Below, in pieces: positions 24,608-33,047 of a stretch of 64,000 nt of DNA. The notes under the pieces were generated by a model. The model was not told the DNA's origin, ran no database searches, and was given only the letters and a program-made list of their open reading frames with translations. Source of the DNA: JAUWCL01 sp964599375 (GTDB lineage: Bacteria > Krumholzibacteriota > Krumholzibacteriia > Krumholzibacteriales > Krumholzibacteriaceae); the NCBI GenBank assembly GCA_964599375.1, contig CAZREW010000012.1:32939-96938 (forward strand). Direction: 5' to 3'. Positions within the stretch are counted from its first letter, which is position 1; each line of letters begins with the position of its first letter. The position numbers were made by a program, and so were the translations under genes.

Positions 24608-26125
24608 TCAGTTTCCGCCCTCGACGGCCGGTGCGCCAAAGCCCTCTATTTCCTCTGAAGTGCCTACCAGCACGTAGTTTCCAATCCCGTCCTTGTCCAC
24701 AAACAGGAACCTCATCCCGGCCTCACCCATCATGACCCTGTCTTTTTCAAAAAGCGGGTCGCCCCTCATATGGTATATCCAGAGCTCGAACGCGCCGGTA
24801 TCCATGCCGCCGCCTCGGTAAGGCCTGCTGATATTGCTCGTCGCTTCTCTCATCATCACGTAGTCGGTACCCAGTCCCTTGTACGGAGAATGTATTATGA
24901 CCTTGTACTTGTCCTCGAGCTTGCCGAGCGTCTCGTTCAGGTCGAGCCTGTTGAACGGGACGCTTTCCGAGATTATCTCATCGGGAGGACCCAGCTTGAT
25001 GTAGAGCAGCCCGCGCGGATTCAGCGCTCCGCGTACGGAGCCGCCGGTGAAATTCGCGTCGGCATATCTGACGCGGCTCTGGAATATATCGTAGAGTTCG
25101 TTGACGGCTGTATGCGGGGTCGGGTCGGCCTTCTTCCAGAAAGCGGTAAGTGTCCTTTCCTGCTCGCCTATGCTCATCTTCTGGAAATCGGCGAACTCCG
25201 ACTCATTGAAGATCACCTTCGCTTCGACCAGTATGTCCCTGCGGGGCTTCTGCCAGTTTACCAGCTGCCAGGCGACGCTGAAATCCTTCACAGACGTGGC
25301 TTGAAGCGCGCCGCCATGAAGGACATCGACCCTGGCCGTATAGTTCCCCGCTGGCCACGTATTCACATCGAACGATCCAAAGATCAGGATCCTGCCGTCT
25401 ATCACGGGAACAAGCCCATTTTTCCTGCCTACCGGATCGCCCTTTGAATCGAGTATTGTCAGGTAGACTTCGACCGAGTCGCCTGTGCCCGCGCCTGGGA
25501 CAAGTCCGCTGCTGAAGAAGGAAAGCGTATCGTTCTTCAGTCCGTAGATCTGCATCGGATTCGGGACGTACCTTCCGCCGCTCTCGCGGCTCCAGATCAG
25601 CACCGGATCGCTCAGTGCGACGCGGTCGGATGAAAAGCCGGTGATCTCTATCTCGAGGTCCTCCACCTGCGAGTAATAGTGCCGCCGGTTGACAAGGCCC
25701 ATCAGCGTCTTCTTCCTGCGCTGGAGATCCTCGACCCTGACAGTGACAGTGTAGCTCCCGGGGTCGACAGAGCTGGAATCAGACATGTATATGAACCCTG
25801 AAAGGTCCGTGACAAGGGGTTTCGCGTCGCGGGCGTCCCTGACCACAAGGCCCTTCTCGTGTATCTTCTCCTCGCCTCGCATGAGCACTAGAGAGATCTT
25901 CACCGCGGCCTCGTAAGAACCGTCCTTTTCCTTGTATTCGATCTCCTTGATGGGAACTGCGACCTGGAAGAGAGCGAGCGTCCTGCCACCTTCAAGGGGA
26001 AGGGCGGAGGTATCGAAGAAGAACTCGAAATCCCCTTCTCCCCTGGCGATCTGCCCTGCCGCTGCCGGCGCCAGCAGCAGCAGAGCTATCATTGTAATCA
26101 GTGTGATGTTTCGCGTTTCTTTCAT
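24608..26125 (-). CDS. GWxTD-family-like exported protein, motif degenerate
   Basis: A 505-residue exported protein with signal peptide (ITMIALLLLAPAAAG). Its C-terminal third matches the GWxTD layout: a helical segment MSIGEQERTLTAFWKKADPTP, the helix NELYDIFQSRVRYADANF, then a glycine-rich turn and RGLLYIKLGPPDEI. However, the GWxTD pentapeptide itself is replaced by GGSVRGALNPRG. The N-terminal two thirds are predicted beta sandwich. Function is unknown. It is the last gene of the receptor unit, after the PorV-like gene. No ribosome site is visible before the ATG; a hairpin occupies that position (26126-26149). Confidence 0.78.
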   Translation of the reverse strand: MKETRNITLITMIALLLLAPAAAGQIARGEGDFEFFFDTSALPLEGGRTLALFQVAVPIKEIEYKEKDGSYEAAVKISLVLMRGEEKIHEKGLVVRDARDAKPLVTDLSGFIYMSDSSSVDPGSYTVTVRVEDLQRRKKTLMGLVNRRHYYSQVEDLEIEITGFSSDRVALSDPVLIWSRESGGRYVPNPMQIYGLKNDTLSFFSSGLVPGAGTGDSVEVYLTILDSKGDPVGRKNGLVPVIDGRILIFGSFDVNTWPAGNYTARVDVLHGGALQATSVKDFSVAWQLVNWQKPRRDILVEAKVIFNESEFADFQKMSIGEQERTLTAFWKKADPTPHTAVNELYDIFQSRVRYADANFTGGSVRGALNPRGLLYIKLGPPDEIISESVPFNRLDLNETLGKLEDKYKVIIHSPYKGLGTDYVMMREATSNISRPYRGGGMDTGAFELWIYHMRGDPLFEKDRVMMGEAGMRFLFVDKDGIGNYVLVGTSEEIEGFGAPAVEGGN

Positions 26126-26149
26126 AAAAGGCCCGATCTCGATCGGCCC
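26126..26149 (-). promoter_or_regulatory. Terminator-like hairpin over the start of the GWxTD gene
   Basis: Between the PorV-like stop (26167) and the GWxTD ATG (26125) the minus strand folds into a hairpin (core CCGATC/GATCGG, extended by further G-C pairs past one mismatch) that is followed directly by TTTT and then ATG. It takes the place where a ribosome site would be expected. It may act as a partial terminator or translational control; this is inference. Confidence 0.4.
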
Positions 26150-26166
26150 GGCGCCTTTCCCCCGGC

Positions 26167-27111
26167 CTAGTAGCTGAAGTTGAGGGAGAAGCGGTGCGCC
26201 TGTCCGAGGAACCCGAGATCCTCCCAGGCGTAATCAAAACCGATATCGGAAGTCTGGCTCGTGTCGAACCTGAATCCGACACCCCACGCCAGGCCCTGCG
26301 TATCGTAGTCTATGTTGTAACCCGACCGCAGGTAGAAGAACTCGTTGAATCCGTACTCGAGACCGACGTTCATCCTCTCCTTGTTGTCGGAAGGGTGAGC
26401 GAACTCCCCGGCCGCCAGCAGCTCGTGCGCGCCTCGCCTGTACGCGTCGACGCTCAGGCCCACTTTGAAGAGAGTGGGCATCTTTGACGAACGGTCGTCG
26501 AAATCGACCTCGGAGCCGAGGCTCTGGATCATCATCCCGAGCTTCATGCCCTGGATGCCTATCCGGTATATGAGACCGAAGTCGAACGCCATCGTCTGAA
26601 CGCTCTTGTCGGCAAGGCCCATGCTTATGAAATGGGCGGTGATGCCGGCAGAGAACTTGTCAGTGAACCACATGGCATACGACAGGCCGAATGACATGTC
26701 GCCGGCGTCGAAGTACCTGTTAGTCCCCTCGGGCATGTAGATCGTGCGCTCGAGTTGCGGATCCATCGTCAGTGCCCTCGCGCTGATCCCCCAGGTCCCC
26801 GGGAGATAAGGAGTGGAGAATGTGGCGGCCGCGAAATAGACGTCGATATCGGCGGGCCACGTGACTGTGTTGAGGGTCACCTGCGTCCTCTGCTGAGTGA
26901 CCATGCCGGCCGGGTTCCAGTATATCGCGGTAGCGTCGTCTGCAGCCGCCGTGAAAGCGCTGCCCATCCCCGCCGCCCTCGCTGAAACGCCGACTTTCAG
27001 AAACTGGGCCGAGTACGTGCCCACCTTCTCGAACGGCTTGGTCCCGCCGTAAGCGATGCCGTGCGCCAGCACCATAATTGCGACCAACCCGAGAAACACC
27101 TTGCGAAACAT
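26167..27111 (-). CDS. PorV/PorQ-family outer-membrane protein
   Basis: The 314-residue product has a signal peptide (VFLGLVAIMVLAHGIAYG) and the typical PorV/PorQ opening: AQFLKVGVSARAAGMGSAFTAAADDATAIYWNPAGM. The rest is a FadL-like barrel of Gly/aromatic strands, ending in RFSLNFSY. PorV is the outer-membrane shuttle protein of type IX secretion that hands cargo to the attachment complex; PorV-like proteins also occur in genomes with no complete T9SS. I placed the start at the ATG at 27111 because AGGAGG lies seven bases upstream. It sits between a FlgD-tailed exported protein and a GWxTD protein. Confidence 0.88.
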   Translation of the reverse strand: MFRKVFLGLVAIMVLAHGIAYGGTKPFEKVGTYSAQFLKVGVSARAAGMGSAFTAAADDATAIYWNPAGMVTQQRTQVTLNTVTWPADIDVYFAAATFSTPYLPGTWGISARALTMDPQLERTIYMPEGTNRYFDAGDMSFGLSYAMWFTDKFSAGITAHFISMGLADKSVQTMAFDFGLIYRIGIQGMKLGMMIQSLGSEVDFDDRSSKMPTLFKVGLSVDAYRRGAHELLAAGEFAHPSDNKERMNVGLEYGFNEFFYLRSGYNIDYDTQGLAWGVGFRFDTSQTSDIGFDYAWEDLGFLGQAHRFSLNFSY

Positions 27112-27144
27112 CACCAGACCTCCTGAAATTGATCTCACTGTCAT

Positions 27145-29628
27145 CTATCTGATAACCACGAACTTGCCGACAGTCCTGTTGAAACTATTGTCATCCGGCT
27201 CCACCGAGAAGAGGTAGACACCGCTTGTCACGTCCTGGCCGTTACGGGATACGAGATCCCATCTCAGGGTGCCCCTGCCCTCCGATCCGTCATGATACAG
27301 GACCTCGACGAGATCCCCGGCGAGAGTATAGATCCTCACCGTGGCGTAGCATGCGGGCAGGTTCCTGAACTCGACCTTTATCCCCGTGGGATCGTCCATG
27401 TTGGGCTCGAGCTCCCACGGCGCCATGGACTCGGTCGTAGCCGGGTTGGGGACGACGAACACCTTGTCGTCCTTGTAATCAGCCGCCTCCTGGGCATCGG
27501 AGAGAGGCACCGTGTACTGGAAGTTCGACGACGGATCGCCGAACTTGTTGGGCTTGGTCGGCTGACCGCTGACGATCAGGTGATCGTAGGCCGTGATACT
27601 GTAGAAATAGTGCATGCCGTTGTGCACGTCCCTGTCGTTGAACTGGTAGTACTGCAGGCCGCCCTCGAATCCAAGATTGTACCGAGCAAGAGCCTCTAGC
27701 GTATCGCACTGAAGGTTGCTCAACCCCGGCGGGCAGGGCACGGTGTCGAGCGGATAGTACCAGAGGTTTTCCTCGAAGTAGGAAAGGATCTCGTCTTTGT
27801 TGGAGAGATCCGACAGAGGTTCGTATTCCCATCCACCCTGTGATACGGGTTTCTTGAAATCGGTATCGGGAAGGACGCCGTTGACCAGATCCCTCTCCTC
27901 CAGGAGCTGCCAGAGCTCCCTGGCAGGCCCGCTGAGCACCGATGTGCCGAGCGGCCTTTTCCAGCCGTCGGCTCTCCATATCCTGTATCCCTCGAAATCG
28001 AATTCGAGCGTGGAGACATCGGGAGTGACTTCGCTGAAGTTGTCCCATAGCAGCACGATCTTGTGGTCGAACGGGAGTATCCTCATGTTCGGCGGAGGAG
28101 GCGCTGAACCGACCAGCCAGTTGACGTTTCTCTCCTTGCCGTTGACACCTGTCTGATAGTCCTCGAATACGGCATCGCCCTTGGAGCATCTCGTGTCTTC
28201 CCAGAGGGCCAGTTCCTCGCGACAATCGTTGTTAATCCAGAGGATCTCTCCCCTGGCCGCCGCGAGGAGCTCAAAATCGGAGTCGCAGGAATCCGGATCG
28301 ATACTGCTTACCGGCCCGGGAAGCGGCGTCTCCCTCCCGAGAATGCCTGTCATGGGATTGCCGTCGATATCGAACCAGTTCCCCTGAAATGCCATAGTAG
28401 CGCTGGCCGCCGAGGAAAGCATGCCCTCGAGTCCCTCACCAGCCACAAACGCCACCTGGAGAAGCATCGTGCTGTCGGGAAGCAGTTCGCGGAACGGGCC
28501 TGTCGCCATCATCATCCTGTAATCACGCGGGACCTCGGCGTTACGGTCCTTACTGTCCTTGCTCATGAGCTCGTACCGCTGAAAATCGTTAGTCGGGTCG
28601 CCGCCGTTCTCGTAAGGCTGGTCACCCGAGAAGTTCTGGTATGAGGTGATGCCGACCTTCTTCGGCGCGTTGTCCCCCAGGGGGTCGACGTCATGGCCGA
28701 GGAAGATGATCCCCAGGTAGCCGGTCGTCTGTCCCTCGTCCCCGTCCTTGTCCCAGAAGTACGCTACGCTCATCCTTACCGGGACCTGCCTCTCGCCCTT
28801 TTGTGCGCAGCGGATACCTTCCCACAGGCCGGTGCAGTCATCCATCCAGTACTGCTCGCGGTCCCGGGGGCCGGCGTCTCCGTCGGCGAAGAAGCCGACA
28901 TATACATCCTCTATGATATCCGTGCCGTAGTTCTTGACCTTGTATTCTACCCCGACGAAGTTGTAGAACTGCTCCTCTTCCCACTGGTAGCTTTCCTGCC
29001 TCACGAAAAGGTGGAGAGGAGTGTGCTCGGGGTAGATCTGAGTCGCGTTCGGCTCGTCATCGGTGAACCAGCATGTAAACATCTGCTTGCCGATCGCCCC
29101 GAAATCCTCGTCGATCTTCCCGTCACCGTCGTCATCCACCCCGTTCTGCCAGTCCTCGTCGGCGATCCCGTCCTTGTCGTCGTCATCGGGGCTGGGGAGC
29201 CTGGCTCCATTCTGGATACCCTCGAACGCGGTGTATATCTTGGCGTTCGGGTCCTCCGTGCCTGGGGGCCTGAACTCGATCTGGTATGCGGCGGTCGAAA
29301 CGACGGGTATACCGCCTTTTCTCGCCCCGATCCAGAGCCCTGCGATATACAGATACTCGACACCCGAGTTGGCGGGCCACTGCGCCGATGGATATTCGGC
29401 TGTCGGCCAGTTAGAAGCCGGGTACGATCCGAAGCAGCCCCAGTTGCATACGTGCATCTGAAGGTTACCGACATTATGGATGCCGGTCCCGTCGTATACC
29501 CAGATCTGCTCGAGCTGCTTGAGCTTGTCGTTCCACTCCCTGTCTTCCTTCCTGGCTGAAGCCGGAGAGTGAAGCATGACGATCAGCATCGCAGCGAGAG
29601 CGACCAGCATGCATCCCTTGCGTATCAT
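27145..29628 (-). CDS. Large exported protein with Ca-binding-type repeat and FlgD-like sorting domain
   Basis: The 827-residue product has a signal peptide (LVALAAMLIVMLHSPASA). In order it shows a conserved N-terminal domain (WVYDGTGIHNVGNLQMHV, Cys-rich NWGCFGSYP), an acidic repeat DDDKDGIADEDWQNGVDDDG of the thrombospondin-3 or EF-hand-like Ca-binding type, a fibronectin-III-like region (PDVSTLEFDFEGYRIWRADG) and a C-terminal FlgD-like Ig domain (VRIYTLAGDLVEVLYHDG ... VTSGVYLFSVEP ... FVVIR). No enzymatic motif is visible. I used the ATG at 29628, eight bases after GGAGG. It lies between the receptor and the PorV-like gene and is a full-length paralogue of 33048-35582. Confidence 0.82.
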   Translation of the reverse strand: MIRKGCMLVALAAMLIVMLHSPASARKEDREWNDKLKQLEQIWVYDGTGIHNVGNLQMHVCNWGCFGSYPASNWPTAEYPSAQWPANSGVEYLYIAGLWIGARKGGIPVVSTAAYQIEFRPPGTEDPNAKIYTAFEGIQNGARLPSPDDDDKDGIADEDWQNGVDDDGDGKIDEDFGAIGKQMFTCWFTDDEPNATQIYPEHTPLHLFVRQESYQWEEEQFYNFVGVEYKVKNYGTDIIEDVYVGFFADGDAGPRDREQYWMDDCTGLWEGIRCAQKGERQVPVRMSVAYFWDKDGDEGQTTGYLGIIFLGHDVDPLGDNAPKKVGITSYQNFSGDQPYENGGDPTNDFQRYELMSKDSKDRNAEVPRDYRMMMATGPFRELLPDSTMLLQVAFVAGEGLEGMLSSAASATMAFQGNWFDIDGNPMTGILGRETPLPGPVSSIDPDSCDSDFELLAAARGEILWINNDCREELALWEDTRCSKGDAVFEDYQTGVNGKERNVNWLVGSAPPPPNMRILPFDHKIVLLWDNFSEVTPDVSTLEFDFEGYRIWRADGWKRPLGTSVLSGPARELWQLLEERDLVNGVLPDTDFKKPVSQGGWEYEPLSDLSNKDEILSYFEENLWYYPLDTVPCPPGLSNLQCDTLEALARYNLGFEGGLQYYQFNDRDVHNGMHYFYSITAYDHLIVSGQPTKPNKFGDPSSNFQYTVPLSDAQEAADYKDDKVFVVPNPATTESMAPWELEPNMDDPTGIKVEFRNLPACYATVRIYTLAGDLVEVLYHDGSEGRGTLRWDLVSRNGQDVTSGVYLFSVEPDDNSFNRTVGKFVVIR

Positions 29629-29662
29629 CTTAAGGACCTCCATTACCTCTCCACAGAGCTTC

Positions 29663-32600
29663 CTAAAACTCGAATCCGAAGCCGATGCGCCACTGTCTGT
29701 GCGCGGCCCAGATAGTAGGATCGTTCACCGGCGTGAAATCGTCGATGCCATCCTCGTCAAGATCCTGCAGGTAGGCTCCACCGAAGTTCCCGGTCTCGGT
29801 GAGATAGGAACCTCCGTCCATCCTGGCGTTGACCATGCCGGGAGAGGCTCCTGGAGCCACGCCGAAGGGCAGGAGCACGTCCTCGTTGAGCAGGTTCCTG
29901 CCCTCGAAGAAGAGCGTCAGCTCCTGTCCGTATATGTTGAACTTCTTTCTTCCCTGAAGGTTGATCACGTGTGTCGGGCTGAGCCTCATCGTGTTCTCCC
30001 ACAGGGGGTCCTGGCGCCTGGCGAACCTGTCGACCGGCGTCCAGGGCAGTCCGCTTCCGAAGGAGTAGACTACGGTGGCTCCCCACTTGTTCTCGTCCTG
30101 CAGCCTCACCGTTACGTTCAGCGTATGGCGCTGATCCCAGTCGAGGGGCATCTCCTGCGTCGGCAGGTGGGACAGTCCCTCGGCAGTGACGCCGAAGTTC
30201 GCGTCCGAGGCGACGCCGTCGGCGAACGACCACGTGTAGGATATCTCGCCGCCTATGTGGTGGCTGAGCCGCTTGTTGATCGCGATCTCCATCCCTCGGG
30301 AGCTCGCGTAAGTCCTGTTGATGTAGCGGTATCCCTGAAGGCCGAGATCCTCGTCCGTCACCCTGGTCGAGGAGATCAGCCCGTAGATGTCCTTGTTGAA
30401 CACCACGAAGTTGGCCGCGACCGTCTCGGTGAACTGGTGCGATACTCCGGCCTGGTAGGAGACGGTCAGCTCCTCGTCGAGGTCGGGATTGCCGAGAACG
30501 CCGGTGCCTGAGACCATGTCCTGCGTCCTGAACAGGTACGTCCTGCTCGGCCACTGGGTGAACCTTCCGTAATGGAAGTGGAACTTGTCCTTGTCGGTGA
30601 TCGGGAAGGCGAAACCGAGACGCGGGCTTATCTGGAACTTGTACTTCTCGACGTTCGGGTCGATCTCGGACGAGTTGATCAGGATCTGGGTGTTGTTGCC
30701 CGGCGAGAAGAAATCGAACCTTACGCCAGCGTTGACCACCATTCCCTGATACTCCCACTTGTCCTGGACATAGTAGGAGGCCTCGGGGTTGTAGTTATGG
30801 AATATGTTCGCGCTCGTGCCGATCATGTAGCTGCCGTCCTCTAGGCGCCTCACGCTTCCCGGCGAGTTGATCGCCTTGTCATTGAGGTCGTTGTATATGA
30901 ACTGCAGCCCGGTCTTGAAAACATGCCCGTACCACTGCTGGGAAGTGATGTCGCCCTTGAACGTGTATATGACAGAGGTCCGGTTCTGATAGTACGGGAA
31001 GTCGTAAGCGTCGACGAAATATGGATATTCCGGGTCGGTGTACCATATCGCGTTGCTCACTCCGCTGAGCATGAACACTCCGCTCGGCAGGACCGTAGGG
31101 GTCCCGGCCACGAGGAAGTCCTCGGGATCCTTCAGCTCGCCGGTCACGGGATCATTGACCGATACGACCCTGTCGAACTGCGAACGGCTCACGTTTATCG
31201 TGTACAGCAGGTTGTCGTTGATATTGTGGTTAAGCGACATCTTTATGTTGAGATTGTCGCTTACTCCGACATTAGTGCGCTCGGCCGAGTTGAAGTAGAC
31301 ATAACTCGAGTCGTCCCGGAAGTAGCTGAACTTCGAGTCGGGATTCTGGAACCCCTCGAAAAGCATCTTGTTCTGGTACTCCTCCTGGCCTTCGTTGTTC
31401 ACGACCATCTCTTCCCAGATGATCTCGGTCTCCTCGCCGTATATGTTCTCGACCAGCCTGGCGTAGAAGTTGTCATACCTGATGATGAAGGCTCCGGCGT
31501 CCGGATTGTTCGGGTCACGCACCTTTGAGTAGACCGTAATAGGATAGATCGTTCGGCGGCGCTGCTCGAGTGTGCCCGGATAGACCGATGCCCTGGGGAC
31601 ATCCTGCTCTATCCACGGGCCGTGATAGACCGAGACGTAGGGGCCGAAGGCCCTCGCGTCGTCGGCAAGGCTCTCGCGGCTGGGCCGCAGCGTCGTGAAC
31701 CTGTATATCTTCTGGACGTATCCCTCGATGTTCCAGTTGTGATCGTAACCGTGGTTCCGGTCGTGTGAATAGATCGCCTCGCCGATAAGCTTCATGCCCG
31801 GCTTGACCTGCCAAGCGAGTTTTCCCTGCAAGTTGTACGACTCGGATTGCCTCTGCGCGAAGCTCGCATAGTCCTGCAGAGGCGTACCCCTCATGTGGTC
31901 CGTCCTGTTCCAGATGGCCCAGTTCTCGCCGTCAGCGGCGGTAAACTCGCCCGAAACATAGAATGTAAGGTTGTTCAGCCCGGTAGGCCCGCCGAAACCG
32001 AGGCTGAACCTGTCATAGTTAGTGTATGTCTTGTCCTTGCGCCCGAAGTCATCGGTCATGTAGCGGACCTGTCCCTCGAAGGTCCGCCCGCCCTCTCTCG
32101 TACTTACATTCACGATGGCCGACTGCGCGTTTCCGTACTCTGCGTCCATTCCTCCCGTGATGACCTCGCTGTCGCTCGTGCCGAGCATGCCGACCGAGAT
32201 CATCCCTCCGCCGAGGGGATCATCGACGGGTACGCCGTCGATCTGGAACTGGACCTCCCCGTCGCGCCCTCCTCGCACGTGGAGCTCGTCACCGGTCTTG
32301 ATGATACCCGCCGAAAGGGCGATCGCCTCGACGACATCGTCCACGGGGAGCTCCTGCAGTTCCTGCTTCGACACCGACGCTGATACCTGAGAGCTCTTGA
32401 CGTCGATCTGGACCTGCTCCGCCTCGACGACGATCTCCTGGGTCTTCCCCACGATCTGCTCTTCGAGCTTGAAGTCGACCCTGGTCGTCTGGCTGGCATC
32501 GACCCTTATGCCGGACTTCTCTTCGGGCTTGTATCCCATCATCATGACCTTAACGGTATACGTGCCGACGGCGACCCCGGTGATATTGAACGTCCCGTCG

Positions 32601-32791
32601 GTAAGGGTCATGCCTCCCATCGTCGTGCCGACAATGACAACATTGGCATAGGGAAGGGGGCTGCCGGTCGTCGCCTCCGTGACTCTGCCGCTGATCCTTC
32701 CCGACTGCGCGCTGGCGGGGTGCGCGGCCACGAGAACGATAAGCACGGGAAGCATCATGGCAAGCAGCCTGATTCGAGAGCGGGCTTTCAT
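29663..32791 (-). CDS. TonB-dependent receptor with CarboxypepD_reg domain
   Basis: The 1042-residue product has a signal peptide (LLAMMLPVLIVLVAAHPASA), then a carboxypeptidase-regulatory-like beta sandwich (GRISGRVTEATTGSPLPYANV), a possible TonB box (TQEIVVEAEQ), the plug (LQELPVDDVVEAIALSAGII, VRGGRDGEVQFQIDGVPVDD) and a long beta barrel ending in QWRIGFGFEF. Such receptors import ligands too large for porins, using TonB. The architecture resembles SusC-type receptors, yet no SusD homologue is adjacent; instead a FlgD-tailed exported protein follows after 34 bases. The ATG at 32791 has AAGGAG upstream. The ligand cannot be told from sequence. Confidence 0.93.
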   Translation of the reverse strand: MKARSRIRLLAMMLPVLIVLVAAHPASAQSGRISGRVTEATTGSPLPYANVVIVGTTMGGMTLTDGTFNITGVAVGTYTVKVMMMGYKPEEKSGIRVDASQTTRVDFKLEEQIVGKTQEIVVEAEQVQIDVKSSQVSASVSKQELQELPVDDVVEAIALSAGIIKTGDELHVRGGRDGEVQFQIDGVPVDDPLGGGMISVGMLGTSDSEVITGGMDAEYGNAQSAIVNVSTREGGRTFEGQVRYMTDDFGRKDKTYTNYDRFSLGFGGPTGLNNLTFYVSGEFTAADGENWAIWNRTDHMRGTPLQDYASFAQRQSESYNLQGKLAWQVKPGMKLIGEAIYSHDRNHGYDHNWNIEGYVQKIYRFTTLRPSRESLADDARAFGPYVSVYHGPWIEQDVPRASVYPGTLEQRRRTIYPITVYSKVRDPNNPDAGAFIIRYDNFYARLVENIYGEETEIIWEEMVVNNEGQEEYQNKMLFEGFQNPDSKFSYFRDDSSYVYFNSAERTNVGVSDNLNIKMSLNHNINDNLLYTINVSRSQFDRVVSVNDPVTGELKDPEDFLVAGTPTVLPSGVFMLSGVSNAIWYTDPEYPYFVDAYDFPYYQNRTSVIYTFKGDITSQQWYGHVFKTGLQFIYNDLNDKAINSPGSVRRLEDGSYMIGTSANIFHNYNPEASYYVQDKWEYQGMVVNAGVRFDFFSPGNNTQILINSSEIDPNVEKYKFQISPRLGFAFPITDKDKFHFHYGRFTQWPSRTYLFRTQDMVSGTGVLGNPDLDEELTVSYQAGVSHQFTETVAANFVVFNKDIYGLISSTRVTDEDLGLQGYRYINRTYASSRGMEIAINKRLSHHIGGEISYTWSFADGVASDANFGVTAEGLSHLPTQEMPLDWDQRHTLNVTVRLQDENKWGATVVYSFGSGLPWTPVDRFARRQDPLWENTMRLSPTHVINLQGRKKFNIYGQELTLFFEGRNLLNEDVLLPFGVAPGASPGMVNARMDGGSYLTETGNFGGAYLQDLDEDGIDDFTPVNDPTIWAAHRQWRIGFGFEF

Positions 32792-32919
32792 TTCAATCTC
32801 CTTGTACTTGCCTGTAGCATCTATGCCTGTATAAATGGACCCATCCCGGAACATGCGTGTAGAATGCCGGGGCGGGATCAGGTGTGGGGTCTCGATCTCT
32901 CCTCTAATTCCTCACGGAT

Positions 32920-32948
32920 AATATAATTATCTCCGCGGGAGGTGTCAA
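32920..32948 (-). promoter_or_regulatory. Predicted sigma-70-type promoter for receptor operon
   Basis: On the minus strand TTGACA (32943-32948) and TATATT (32920-32925) are 17 bases apart, in an AT-rich patch. The leader to the receptor ATG would be about 120 bases. It follows the end of the 844-residue gene and makes the receptor a separate unit. Confidence 0.75.
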
Positions 32949-33047
32949 TCAATTTGCCCCCCATGTCGCAAAAAGGAGAGATAATTTGGGCCGCCGATCC
33001 GGCCACGCTCCAACTCCCTGAAAAAAGACAAAATACCCCCGACCTTT

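Noticed and set aside
29069..29190. Acidic GTC/GAC-rich tract as a DNA repeat or CRISPR-like array
   Set aside because: It encodes the Asp/Gly-rich Ca-type loops in frame and shows no regular repeat-spacer structure.
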